Shown: piece by piece, positions 25,501 through 54,365 of the stretch
How positions within the stretch are numbered: position 1 is the stretch's first letter
How the letters are laid out: every line of letters starts with the position of its first letter
Source of the DNA: Owenia fusiformis
Taxonomy: Eukaryota > Annelida > Polychaeta > Sabellida > Oweniidae
Assembly: GCA_903813345.2 (NCBI GenBank)
Contig: CAIIXF020000012.1
Span: 721,318-785,317 of the forward strand
DNA length: 64,000 nt
Direction of reading: 5' to 3'
Notes under the pieces: generated by a model
Seen by the model: the letters and a program-made list of their open reading frames with translations, nothing else
Told to the model about the DNA's origin: nothing
The model's database searches: none
Program-made: the position numbers and the translations under genes

Positions 25501-28500
25501 ATATTGGAACTCTGTAATATTAAATGGGAGACCTTTTATAGAACTAAATGTGAGGCATAATGGACCTCGCTGAACAACACTAGAACAGAAAAAGATTTCA
25601 GATTTCAATATTTCCAGGTTCTCTTCAACCTCAACCAATATTCCGCCAGAATTTACGACGGAGAGTGATATCATGTTGCCGTGTGAATTCTGTGATCAGC
25701 TCTTACCAGAAGACTTCCTTGTACAACACCAGGTGATTCTGAATTGTTTTTTTTTATTATGAAGAGAGTATTTTATTTGTTTAGTCTATAAAGCATTAAT
25801 TTACTCTGAAATATGTAATTGTAAATACAAAAATTCTTGAAAAATCATGCAGTTTTTCACCATTCTGAGCACTTTTTAAGTGATTTTGGCTTTTTTGGGG
25901 TCAAAGTTGTCAAAAGTGAACCCCCTGGAATTATTTGTCCTCCATTAGAGGATGAATTAACACAGGATTCTTAGATGTATCATCTCCTTGTACAACCTTT
26001 CTGTACATGGAATTAGGTTTGTCTATGAATTCTGGGAAATTTCCTCTCTTCCATATTATGTTCATTGATTCATGAAATATTTCTTCCAGGCTGTATGCGC
26101 AGCAAATAGAGCAGCCACCCCTGACATCACTAACCTTCCCTCAAGGTCACAGCCAAGGTCATCAGTGAGGCCAACAGCAAGGTCACAACAGCACCAAGCC
26201 ACAGCTGCAGTGAACTCCATTGCAATGAAATCTAAACGCCACCAATCAGGTCCAAGTTTTACATTCCTTAATGATACGTCCAATTCAGTTGTGCCATCTG
26301 GTGGTACGTCCTACCACAGAACTGAACATACAAACGGTCAAACGAAACCTAAAGATAAAAATAAGTTCTCTGAACGAAATATAGATGGCAGTATAGTAGA
26401 TAAAACTTATAAAATGATGGGGTCTACACATTCTACTCACAGGGACTCTAGAAGTAATCATCAAATTAAACCAAAATCTAAAAACAGATCCCTTAGCAGT
26501 GGAAAACAAAGTGAGACTAATGAGTCACGATCAGGTAGTGCTGCAAGGACACGACGGACATTGGATCGTCTTTTGGAAGACCCCACATACACTACAGCAG
26601 ATTTACTAGCCCATATGGATTCCTATGTAGAATCAGTGGATAGTAATGCTGCTATGGGGTCTAAAAAAGATGCTAGTGGTGCTACTGGGGGGTCTGTGAG
26701 AAGTAAGAAGAATGAAAGTGCAGAGCTTGACAGATTATTTGGTGACTTAGCCTTGGATGGTTATAATGATTTAGCCACAAGGCGACCCAGTCATAATGGT
26801 AAGATATTCCATTAACATGCAGGTTTTCAGCCTTGTTGTCTGCAAAGCTTTTACTAGTATGATCAAGAAATTCCAAAATGCCTTCTTGGTTATTAGCACT
26901 TGAAGATGCAATTTGCAATTTGGACAACTGTTTTAATTATGCAGTTGGTCATCTGACATTTGAATAAATAAGAAATAACAAAAGGGCCGGGTGAAGATTG
27001 TGGAATGCAATTTTCTTTAAGGTTTTTGTTTCATTATGATTGTATAGTAAACCTGGGTGACTGGAACAACTAAGTAGAATACATTAAAAGTGTCAAAAGT
27101 ATTCCACTTGCACAGCTTTTACTACATTAGAAGTGTCAAAAGTGTTCCACTTGCACAGCTTTTACTACATTAGAAGTGTCAAAAGTGTTCCACTTGCACA
27201 GCTTTTACTACATAAAAAGTGTCAAAAGTGTTCCATTTGCACAGCTTTTACTACATTAAACGTGTCAAAAGTGTTCCACTTGCACAGCTTTTACTACATT
27301 AGACGTGTCAAAAGTGTTCCACTTGCACAGCTTTTACTGCAATTGAACAGTGGTTAGCCATCAAAGGGTTGTGATTTCAGATGGACAGAGAAGCAGGAAG
27401 CCAAAGTCTGATACGCCAGAGTTAGGAGCTGTAGGATATCAAGCCAGTTTTGCTGGTGCATCCCCCAACAGCCACAAACCTAGGAAAAATAGGTAAGTTA
27501 AAATTGTTGAATGAGAATACTTCATGTAAACATTTTAGCATTCTCTTTATATTGTCTTTTGCTGGGGTCTGTTTTTCATACAATTGTAACTTACAATTCT
27601 CAGAAAATAAATGTCTTCTTTTAGATGAACAATGACTTGCTACTAAATCGTAAGTTGTGACAATTCTAAAAATGGACCCCAGTTTAATACTTGTCAACAT
27701 CTTATTTTGTGAAGGATGCCCAAGAATTTCCCTCAACAGTTACCATAAATAGTACACATATGAAATAGATCGAGTAGAAATATGAATTAATACTTGTTAT
27801 ATACCAATTCTTGATGCACACGTAAATACAGTATATTGATAGACTTTATGTGAGGGAGTGATTACATTTTCATAATATAATATCTCTCAAAGTAATTTTT
27901 TTTCATGATTTTTATAATGAAATTCTAACATCTTGAAATTTCATGGAAGAAGCAGGACCAGAGGTTGTCAGTCTTAAGTAGCCTACATGTAAAAAATCTC
28001 ATTCAACTCATACTCTATCTCATGGCAATATTTATGTAACAAATCTCCAATAATGGTTTCAGAGCGTTCCACCAGAGGGACATAGGAGATGCTCTAGAAG
28101 ATTCCGTCTTGAGACCTGCTCAATCCTCAGCTGGCAACAGAGTGAAGGTAAACCATAGAGTTTGGTCCTTAGTTATCACCCTTGGTATACGCAATGATAA
28201 CCCAGGTTCAACAGTGTGACTGGTGTGGTTTAACAGTTATTTTTTAATTTAAATTATCCATAGCTAGCTTGAACCCAAATTTTTATAAACCATTAGATGG
28301 AATAATGCGTAAAAGTTAAGAGGTTTACTTTCTCTAAATCCACACAAGTCACACTGTTGAACCAGGCTGGTCTATTATCGATCGCTGCGTATACCAAGGA
28401 TGGTTATCAAATGGGATAATCAGATAACCCTAACTAACTCTTCATTTATCGTGTAAAAATGGCTTGGAAACATGTAGTCATTTTTCACAGGTACCTTTCC

Positions 28501-30392
28501 CATATATCAGTACGATTTTTCAAATTTTCCAGATCCTTCTTTCCCAGTAGTTACATCATTGATTATTGGTTATGCAAAATGACTCCAACAATGGTCTTCA
28601 TAAGTCACAATAGAGGACAGCACAGACTTATAACATGCAAATTGTTGATCAATATGCAATTTAACATTAACTTAAATTATATACAGGGTGGTACAAAAAA
28701 GCAATATATGTTAAACCATGCCATGTATTATACATCATTTTAAAGATACATCATTTTCCAACAAAATGACACCATCCCATTGAAAAACCCTTGTTTTCTC
28801 GTGGAGTTAGAGACTAAAATCGACACCAGGGGTGCTCTGTATATATGTATGCTTGTATATTACTGTTAACTAAAGGAATAAATGACAAGTCTTGGTTTGG
28901 AGAACAGTCTCCTGGGCTAATAATTTTTTTATGAAAAGTATAGAAATATCACCCAAATTAAATTATGAATATTCAAAAGAGGACATTTAAATCTACAAGA
29001 TGTAAAAATATCACAATTGTCCGAAGCGGGGGTAACGTGCAGTAGACCAATTCAATAAAGTACAAGTCTCGGTTTGGAAGAAAGAAGTTCATCAGTGTAC
29101 TGCTTAAGAATTTTTATCGTACCTAACAAAAGGTACGATATTGTAGTCAGCTTGACGGGCGGCGGGCGGGCGGGCGGGCGGGCGGGCGGCGTCTCACTTT
29201 TCAGCTTGTCTACAGGTTTCCAGCCAAACCATTTGAGGGATTCATCTGAAATTTCCAGGGATGTTTCTACATATCAACGTCAAGAACTGATTAGTTTTTG
29301 GGCATTCTGGGTAAATCTTAAGGTGGCCATTTTGGATTTTCTGTCCTAAAATCTTCACTTTCAAGACTTGTTTACAGGTTTCCAGCCAAACCATTTGAGG
29401 GATTCATCTGAAATTTTCAGGGATGTTTCTACATATCAACGTCAAGAACTGATTAGTTTTTGGGCATTCTGGGTAAATCTTAAGGTGGCCATTTTGGATT
29501 TTCCGTCCTAAAATCTTCACTTTCAAGACTTGTCTACAGGTTTCCAGCCAAACCATTTGAGGGATTCATCTGAAATTTTCAGGGATGTTTCTACATATCA
29601 ACGTCAAGAACTGATTAGTTTTTGGGCATTCTGGGTAAATCTTAAGGTGGCCATTTTGGATTTTCCGTCCTAAAATCTTCACTTTCAAGACTTGTCTACA
29701 GGTTTTCAGCCAAACCATTTGAGGGATTCATCTGACATTTTCAGGGATGTTTCTACATATCAATGTCAAGAACTGATTAGTTTTTGGGCATTCTGGGTAA
29801 ATTTTAAGGTGGCCATTTTGGATTTTCCGTCCTAAAATCTTTACTTTCAAGACTTGTCTACAGGTTTCCAGCCAAACCATTTGAGGGATTCATCTGAAAT
29901 TTTCAGGGATGTTTCTACATATCAACGTCAAGAACTGATTAGTTTTTGGGCATTCTGGGTAAATGTTAAGGCTGTCATTTTAGATTTTCCGTCCTAAAAT
30001 CTTGTCTATCGAGGCTTGTCTACAGGTTTCCAGCCAAACCGTTCAAATTTTTACATATGTTACACAGTGAGAAGTTCTAGAGCTGATTAACTTTTCTGTG
30101 GCCATCTTGTTTTCTTGGTCAACAAGACCACAATGCTGTGTTTTAGGTACAATATTGTTCACGTCTGTGCCTTGTTTTATGAAAAATCTAGAAATATCAC
30201 CCAATTCAATTATGACTGTTCAAAAGAAGACATTAAAATCTATATGATGTAAAAAAAATCAAAGTCCGAAGCAGGGGTATCGTGATGAACTTCGTTCTCC
30301 AAAACCGAGAATACTGTCCTTTATGTATATAAAAAAAAAATTAAATTAAATTTCTCTTTCAGAAGAAACCAGGAAGCAAGACAAGAAAGTGA
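22516..30392 (+). CDS. TRAFD1: TRAFD1 (FLN29)-like TRAF-type zinc-finger protein, whole gene span
   Basis: Coding span of ten exons: 22516-22550, 22941-23133, 23523-24210, 24368-24549, 24955-25160, 25618-25732, 26090-26798, 27381-27492, 28063-28147, 30363-30392. All junctions obey GT..AG and keep one frame of 784 codons. Residues 1-132 form a run of TRAF-type zinc fingers (C9-C12..H24/H27-C28; C35-C38; C60-C63; C86-C89..H101-C105; C112-C115..H127-C132) that follow the vertebrate TRAFD1 order closely, including a KEHEDFCGTRTEFCANC block. Two later CEFC fingers (C350-C353..H365-C369 and C457-C460..H472-C476) match the paired PCEFC fingers of TRAFD1. In vertebrates TRAFD1 is a cytosolic negative regulator of Toll-like receptor and RIG-I signalling; a role in innate immunity here is inference. 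The protein is longer than the human one (582), owing to low-complexity linkers. XAF1 is the nearest alternative, but the paired CEFC fingers favour TRAFD1. Confidence 0.88.
22941..23133 (+). CDS. TRAFD1: TRAFD1-like exon 2: first TRAF-type fingers
   Basis: Follows TTTTCAG and ends at AAG before GTAAAG. It supplies residues 12-76, beginning CKRDIAMVNYTMHELHC, then the fingers C35EHC38 and C60ELC63. The exon ends in phase 0 after LEEHK. Confidence 0.9.
23134..23522 (+). other. TRAFD1-like intron 2
   Basis: 389-bp AT-rich intron between GTAAAG and TTTCAG; nothing else recognised. The frames inside it are shadows. Confidence 0.7.
23523..24210 (+). CDS. TRAFD1: TRAFD1-like exon 3: fingers plus low-complexity linker
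   Basis: Follows TATTTCAG and starts DVCPKRLAKCPFCELEQ. It carries two further fingers to C132 and then a polar linker. The linker contains a short tandem motif, LPRNR or variants (MPRSS, LPRNR, LPHNR, LPRSR, LPRNR, about residues 220-255). The donor GTAACT follows 24210 in phase 1. If the donor is not used the frame stops soon after (TGA near 24234). Confidence 0.88.
24368..24549 (+). CDS. TRAFD1: TRAFD1-like exon 4: first CEFC finger
   Basis: Follows AATTTAG and ends at CAG before GTTTGT. It encodes an Asp/Leu-rich acidic helix (HLAHDLTPDDLDDPDLDE) and then LPCEFCGKPFPFDSLIQHQ. The last zinc ligand of this finger (C369) lies in the next exon. Confidence 0.88.
24550..24954 (+). other. TRAFD1-like intron 4
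   Basis: 405-bp intron, AT-rich, with a short direct repeat GCATTTGGTGGT near 24628-24662. Nothing else seen. Confidence 0.7.
24955..25160 (+). CDS. TRAFD1: TRAFD1-like exon 5: Pro/Ser/Asn linker
   Basis: Follows TATTTCAG and opens TGCGPSELHTP, completing the preceding finger (H365..C369). The rest is a Pro/Ser/Asn-rich linker ending LAYLTAHE plus two bases of a Trp codon. The donor GTAGGT follows 25160. The frame used here is the one continuous with exons 4 and 6; a longer frame that starts at 24935 is a shadow. Confidence 0.85.
25161..25617 (+). other. TRAFD1-like intron 5
   Basis: 457-bp AT-rich intron that starts with a duplicated donor-like segment (ATGGTAGGTGGTAATCACC at 25158 and ATGGTAGGTGGTAATTACC at 25180). 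Nothing else recognised. Confidence 0.65.
25618..25732 (+). CDS. TRAFD1: TRAFD1-like exon 6: second CEFC finger
   Basis: Follows TTTCCAG; its first G completes a Trp codon. It encodes a short linker and LPCEFCDQLLPEDFLVQHQ, ending in phase 0 before GTGATT. It was missed as an open frame because it has no internal start of useful length. The intron falls directly after HQ, as in exon 4. Confidence 0.87.
25733..26089 (+). other. TRAFD1-like intron 6
   Basis: 357-bp AT-rich intron; nothing recognised. Confidence 0.7.
26090..26798 (+). CDS. TRAFD1: TRAFD1-like exon 7: large polar exon
   Basis: Follows TTCTTCCAG and begins AVCAANRAA, whose Cys completes the second CEFC finger. The rest (about residues 480-709) is basic and Ser/Thr/Asn-rich, with a Leu/Asp-rich stretch TRRTLDRLLEDPTYTTADLL and later ELDRLFGDLALDGYNDLA that may be short helices. 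The donor GTAAGA follows 26798 in phase 1. Confidence 0.87.
26799..27380 (+). other. TRAFD1-like intron 7 with minisatellite
   Basis: 582-bp intron, nearly half of which is the 43-bp minisatellite at 27091-27345. Nothing else seen. Confidence 0.7.
27091..27345. repeat. 43-bp minisatellite, about six copies
   Basis: Unit contains GTGTCAAAAGTGTTCCACTT then GCACAGCTTTTACTACATTA. It lies in an intron. Because 43 is not a multiple of three, an open frame runs through it; this is a repeat artefact. Confidence 0.92.
27381..27492 (+). CDS. TRAFD1: TRAFD1-like exon 8
   Basis: Follows TGATTTCAG and encodes DGQRSRKPKSDTPELG through to HKPRKNR, split before the last base of the Arg codon. The donor GTAAGT follows 27492. 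Basic, no domain. Support is the exact phase match on both sides. Confidence 0.8.
27493..28062 (+). other. TRAFD1-like intron 8
   Basis: 570-bp AT-rich intron; nothing recognised. Confidence 0.7.
28063..28147 (+). CDS. TRAFD1: TRAFD1-like exon 9
   Basis: Follows GGTTTCAG and encodes AFHQRDIGDALEDSVLRPAQ and then SSAGNRVK, ending in phase 0 before GTAAAC. No domain. The phase matches both neighbours. Confidence 0.75.
28895..29105 (+). repeat. dispersed repeat D, copy 1
   Basis: Shares blocks such as TAGAAATATCACCCAA, TTCAAAAGA.GACATT and GTCCGAAGC.GGGGTA with 30170-30320 (same strand) and, inverted, with 34500-34840. It ends close to the family C element. Confidence 0.75.
29115..30154 (-). 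mobile_element. family C tandem-core element with terminal hairpin
   Basis: Read on the minus strand it starts at TATTGTACCTAAAA (30154 downward), has about five ~162-bp tandem units, a (GCCC)n microsatellite (plus-strand GGGC run, 29157-29190) and ends with a hairpin TATCGTACC-TTTTGTTA-GGTACGATA (29115-29140), followed by AAAA. The unit contains GATTTTAGGACGGAAAATCC and AAAATGGCC and is homologous to the family B unit. There is no coding capacity. The architecture resembles 'pearl'/Helentron-associated elements of bivalves (recalled). Confidence 0.75.
30170..30320 (+). repeat. dispersed repeat D, copy 2
   Basis: Direct-orientation copy of the repeat at 28895-29105, on the other side of the family C element. 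The two copies therefore flank that element as long direct repeats. It ends with CTCCAAAACCGAGAATACTG, also present inverted near 34830. Confidence 0.7.
30363..30392 (+). CDS. TRAFD1: TRAFD1-like exon 10: last nine codons and stop
   Basis: Follows TCTCTTTCAG and encodes KKPGSKTRK with TGA at 30390-30392. The intron before it is 2.2 kb and contains a whole repeat element (29115-30154). This terminal exon is short and basic; support is the strong acceptor and the phase match. Confidence 0.7.
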   Translation, partial: KKPGSKTRK

Positions 30393-31200
30393 TCCAATCA
30401 GTGAAGGAACAACAGAATTCGAAAGTCTGTCGAGACCTTCAAATACATGGCTTATATAGCGTCAACTCGCAACCCAATGGCTTGACAAACATGCATACAC
30501 AATAGACATCCTATCGAGTATCATAATGCAGTATGGACAATTTTGCTTGTAACATGTAACAAAACAATACAACTAGGACATTCGCTTCCAGAAATAGTAG
30601 TGATGCTTTAACCTTGAACAAAGGGCCACATAGTTTATCCCAGACAACAACTTATTAACTTATTTTTCAGTGACCTTGACCTCATTTTTACAAAAAGGTA
30701 ATGTTTAATGCATTACTATTCTTTATTATTTTAATTTACTAATTAGTTCTTGAAATGAATTATGAAAAACTGAATTTATTTCAGAATAGTGTTCCTGGTG
30801 TTATTTGCCCAAAGAGAAAACTCATGCTATCCATTGATTTCGGCGCATTTGGTCATCCACATTTAGTATCCTCCCTGGAGCATTCATTTTTTAAAAACTA
30901 AAATGTGTCTCAAAGTACATTATGATTATGCGTTAAACATTATAATAAAAGTTTGCCCTTTCAGTGAAAATGAGGTCAATGTATATCAGTACATAGGGTA
31001 GGGGAGATATTAAGATCAGGTATAAAAAGTAAATCTATAATTGTTTCAGCATCAATGCCATCGGAATATGGTACCAGTTCCCAACATAATTGTATTCTCC
31101 CTACCCCACCCCAGCACTTGTTCTGGATAGCTAGCATAATCCAAAATCCACTGTATCCCGCACCTGTGTGATAAATAAAACGATAAATCCAAACTTTAGA
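30393..31200 (+). other. TRAFD1: 3' UTR of the TRAFD1-like gene with polyA signal
   Basis: Non-coding sequence following the stop codon. A canonical AATAAA lies at 31174-31179, and another at about 31287 could be an alternative end. The exact end is inferred. Confidence 0.45.
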
Positions 31201-34140
31201 TATAACTGTTGTTTATTTTGTCATCACTTCTGTATTATTTCCACTTAATACGAATGCTATAAACTGAGTTTGTGTCAAACTCCAAATAAAATAATAATAG
31301 AACTGTACAACCCAAAGTTTGTAACAGGTCAATTTACATAAATTGATGATGTCCAAATGTTGGCAGTTGCAGAAAAGATAAGACAATTAGTTCATTATGT
31401 TATATTATCCTTTTAATCAACATCAAGTTAATCGGCCTCTCAATTTAAGTTTTCAAAAATCAACATTCTTCATATAACCCCCCCCCCCCCATATGCTTCT
31501 AAGGTCAAACAAAATTAACTTAACAATTATTTCCCCCCCCCCTTAATGGACATTAACTTCTTTCATTACAACTGTTGACAACTGGAGATCATCTTAAATG
31601 TAAACTTATATATGAATAGTACATCATACTTATAATTATTTCAACTTTAACTCAACAATAAAAAACTTACAATTTAAAATATTGAAACAATATTTTCTCA
31701 TTCTTCAAACTCCTTTTGTTAATGCCCATATTCCATAATTTAGTAGACACTAGAGAATGAGGTGGGCAAGAAACATAGATGCAACGAATATCACACTAAA
31801 ATCAAAGTTTGTCTCATACTTTACTGTGCACAATGAATGTCATTGATATGTTTGATACCTTATAACCACAACCCAGCCAATGACATTATCAATCTAGTCA
31901 ATATTTAGAGCTTCTTGGATGTACCAAAAGGTGAAAGGGTTTATTGGAAATGTCTACTAACATGATTAATAAAAAGTAGTACAAATAAAAAAAGATCAAT
32001 AGATTTTCATTTGAACTTAAGGCTCTGATTTATATTTTCTATACTGTATATATTAATAATATGATAATGTACTGACCAGTTGAGGTTGAGAGTCGTAGCC
32101 AGGATCATGCATAAGACGAGTCAAATTTATGAATACATATTCTAATATTAGTTTTCATTTCCTCCATTTCATTGAAAACAGTGAATATTTTCTATTTTTT
32201 ATAGAACTCGCCTAGATTCACTCCTGGGCTCATAGGCTTATATACAGTAAAACCTGTCTAATATAAACTGATGAAGTGTTTCCATTAGAGGTATTCACAT
32301 TTGGTTTCAGTAATATGGTTGTCTATTAAACAGGACAGGAGTCCCCACACATTTGGTTTAACCTGTGTTAGTGGAACTCCTTTGATACGTTAAAGTAATG
32401 TTCCACTTGTAAGTAATGTTCCACTAGTAAGGGCTTCCACTTACAGATATTCATTTTATGCTTGGTTAATTAGTAATAGTAGATTTAAGTGTTCCACTTT
32501 TGGAGGTGTTAGACTTTACAGGTTTTACTGTAGTTTATAAAAGGAGAAACTGTAAAACCAGTTCTCTATATTTGGTGTTCTTTCTCCCTGACAAATATTT
32601 TTCACTAGAATACCAATACTTGAGGTGAAAAACTTTAATCACGGAGGAAACTTCTTTAATAAAGTTCGTACAACTCTTTACTTCTAAATGACATCCATGT
32701 ACAAAACATCATATAAATCAGGCTTTTTTCAAACAGAACCTGCAAATTTTGAGAACCAAATAAGTATTTGCATGAAGAAATCTAGGTCTTCAAATCCAGG
32801 TTATAAGCTCAAGTATTTTCCATTGAGCACATTTCATTGCTAAAACAAGTTTGAAATGCATAAAATGAAACATCATCAATGAACTCAAATTTGACACAGG
32901 GGTTCCTTACTGATCTTGTAGTTTGTCAAAGACACGACCAAATGATATGCTGTACATGGTGCTCTATATAAAAGTATATGCCACCAGCTCAAGTCAACAA
33001 TACAATGTAAACTAGCTACTAAAGGCTCCTTAATAACATAATCTTCAGCATGGAGAATTAGTCCCAGGATAACAGAAGACCCTTTAATATATTAGTTTTC
33101 TTCAGTTTAAAATGCATGTCAAAAATGGTATCTACATTCTGACTTGAAAAATGTAAAATCTTCTTAGGAAGGTTCCGTTTGCTTTTTAAGGATCACTTTG
33201 TCTAAAAATCTTTTTAATTTTAAAGGGGGTATGTCAGGTATCACAATAGAAAGGCATTGAAATTGGGGTATCAATGATGTAATTTCATAGAGGAGAGAGG
33301 GTGTCAATCTTTGGTAATCTAGTTTTGTAGAAACTTTGACTTGGCCCCTAATATACGAGGTAGAGGACACATGTATGTGTGTCACAATTTGTAATGTGCA
33401 TGACATTAATTTTGGTCATACTATTCCAGAAAGTTTAAGATTCAAAGAAATGATTCATATTATTGTATTTCTATACAATTCAGAGTGTTAAGTACATGCC
33501 TGTTTACTTTATATCTTGCTGATTCCACTCTTTTTCCCTCTATTTTCCATTCTAAATATAACCACTGCGACACAAAACTGACCCAAAATCACTAAAAATT
33601 AACTTTGTATTGTTGATTCTCACTGCGGTCTTAATAAACTATATAATATCAAAAATGTATACTTTTATCATATAATAATATACATGTACAATGATACTTA
33701 ACTGTATTATAAATACTATGCTATACAATTTTATAAATATATACTACACGTTAACCCTTGCTTTTTCTTGTCATGGTTTTTACACTCTCCAGAACCTCAG
33801 CAGCAATCGTGAGATTTCTTACAATTTATCAGCAAAAGACCTGGTTTATTGCATTTCGAAGTGTGGTATCAAGACTCTGTGTAAGTGACATGGCTTAAAG
33901 TCTTCTTTCGCCATTCAATTTTCGGGAAATTTGAAATTTGTTGCTTTAAGCCATGTAATACTAATAGTGCCTCCCTCAGTCCCTTTCAGGTCCATTTCTA
34001 GTTGTTTCATAAAAGTTAATTCTTCTTGTTTCATTAAATAATCACTTTGATATGACAATATATGTGTTATCAGCCACGATTCAGTTGGTTCCACTTTCCC
34101 AGAGAAATCTAGATCTGCAGAAAGATGCTCAACTGCACTG
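31201..34140. other. region between convergent genes
   Basis: AT-rich tail-to-tail intergenic sequence between the TRAFD1-like gene (plus) and the ZNRF3/RNF43-like gene (minus). It includes poly-C tracts at about 31480 and 31535 and a short duplicated TAATGTTCCACT (32395-32420). No gene is supported. Confidence 0.5.
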
Positions 34141-34336
34141 ATTGAAATGCACATTTCTCATTTATTAGTATTTATTGAAATCCTCCATGATAATGATGAT
34201 GAGACTCTGGTTTGTTCATGCTCTGAACCATAAAGTGTCACATTTGTTCATGTTCCCAGCCTTTAGAATGAAGTATGACCATGATCGGGGACCTCTGTAG
34301 GCCAGGTTTGTCCGTTTGGGGATGGGGGTGTTAGCG
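34141..34336 (-). other. ZNRF3: probable 3' UTR of the ZNRF3/RNF43-like gene
   Basis: Minus-strand sequence after the stop. Two AATAAA signals read on this strand at about 34158-34176 (plus-strand TTTATT), so a 3' end near 34140 is likely. Confidence 0.4.

Positions 34337-54365
<20,029 letters not shown>

Larger units (their letters stand above)
28148..30362 (+). other. TRAFD1-like intron 9
   Basis: 2.2-kb intron. It contains an isolated transposon-like end (ACAGGGTGGTACAAAAAAG at about 28684), two copies of a dispersed repeat (28895-29105 and 30170-30320) and the complete family C element between them. Confidence 0.7.

Noticed and set aside
28684-28702. ACAGGGTGGTACAAAAAAG, which looks like a Tc1/mariner end
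   Set aside because: No matching inverted end was found nearby, so an element cannot be delimited.
29157-29190. GC-rich GGGC run, considered as a CpG-island promoter
   Set aside because: It is the microsatellite segment of the family C element, next to its terminal hairpin, in an intron.
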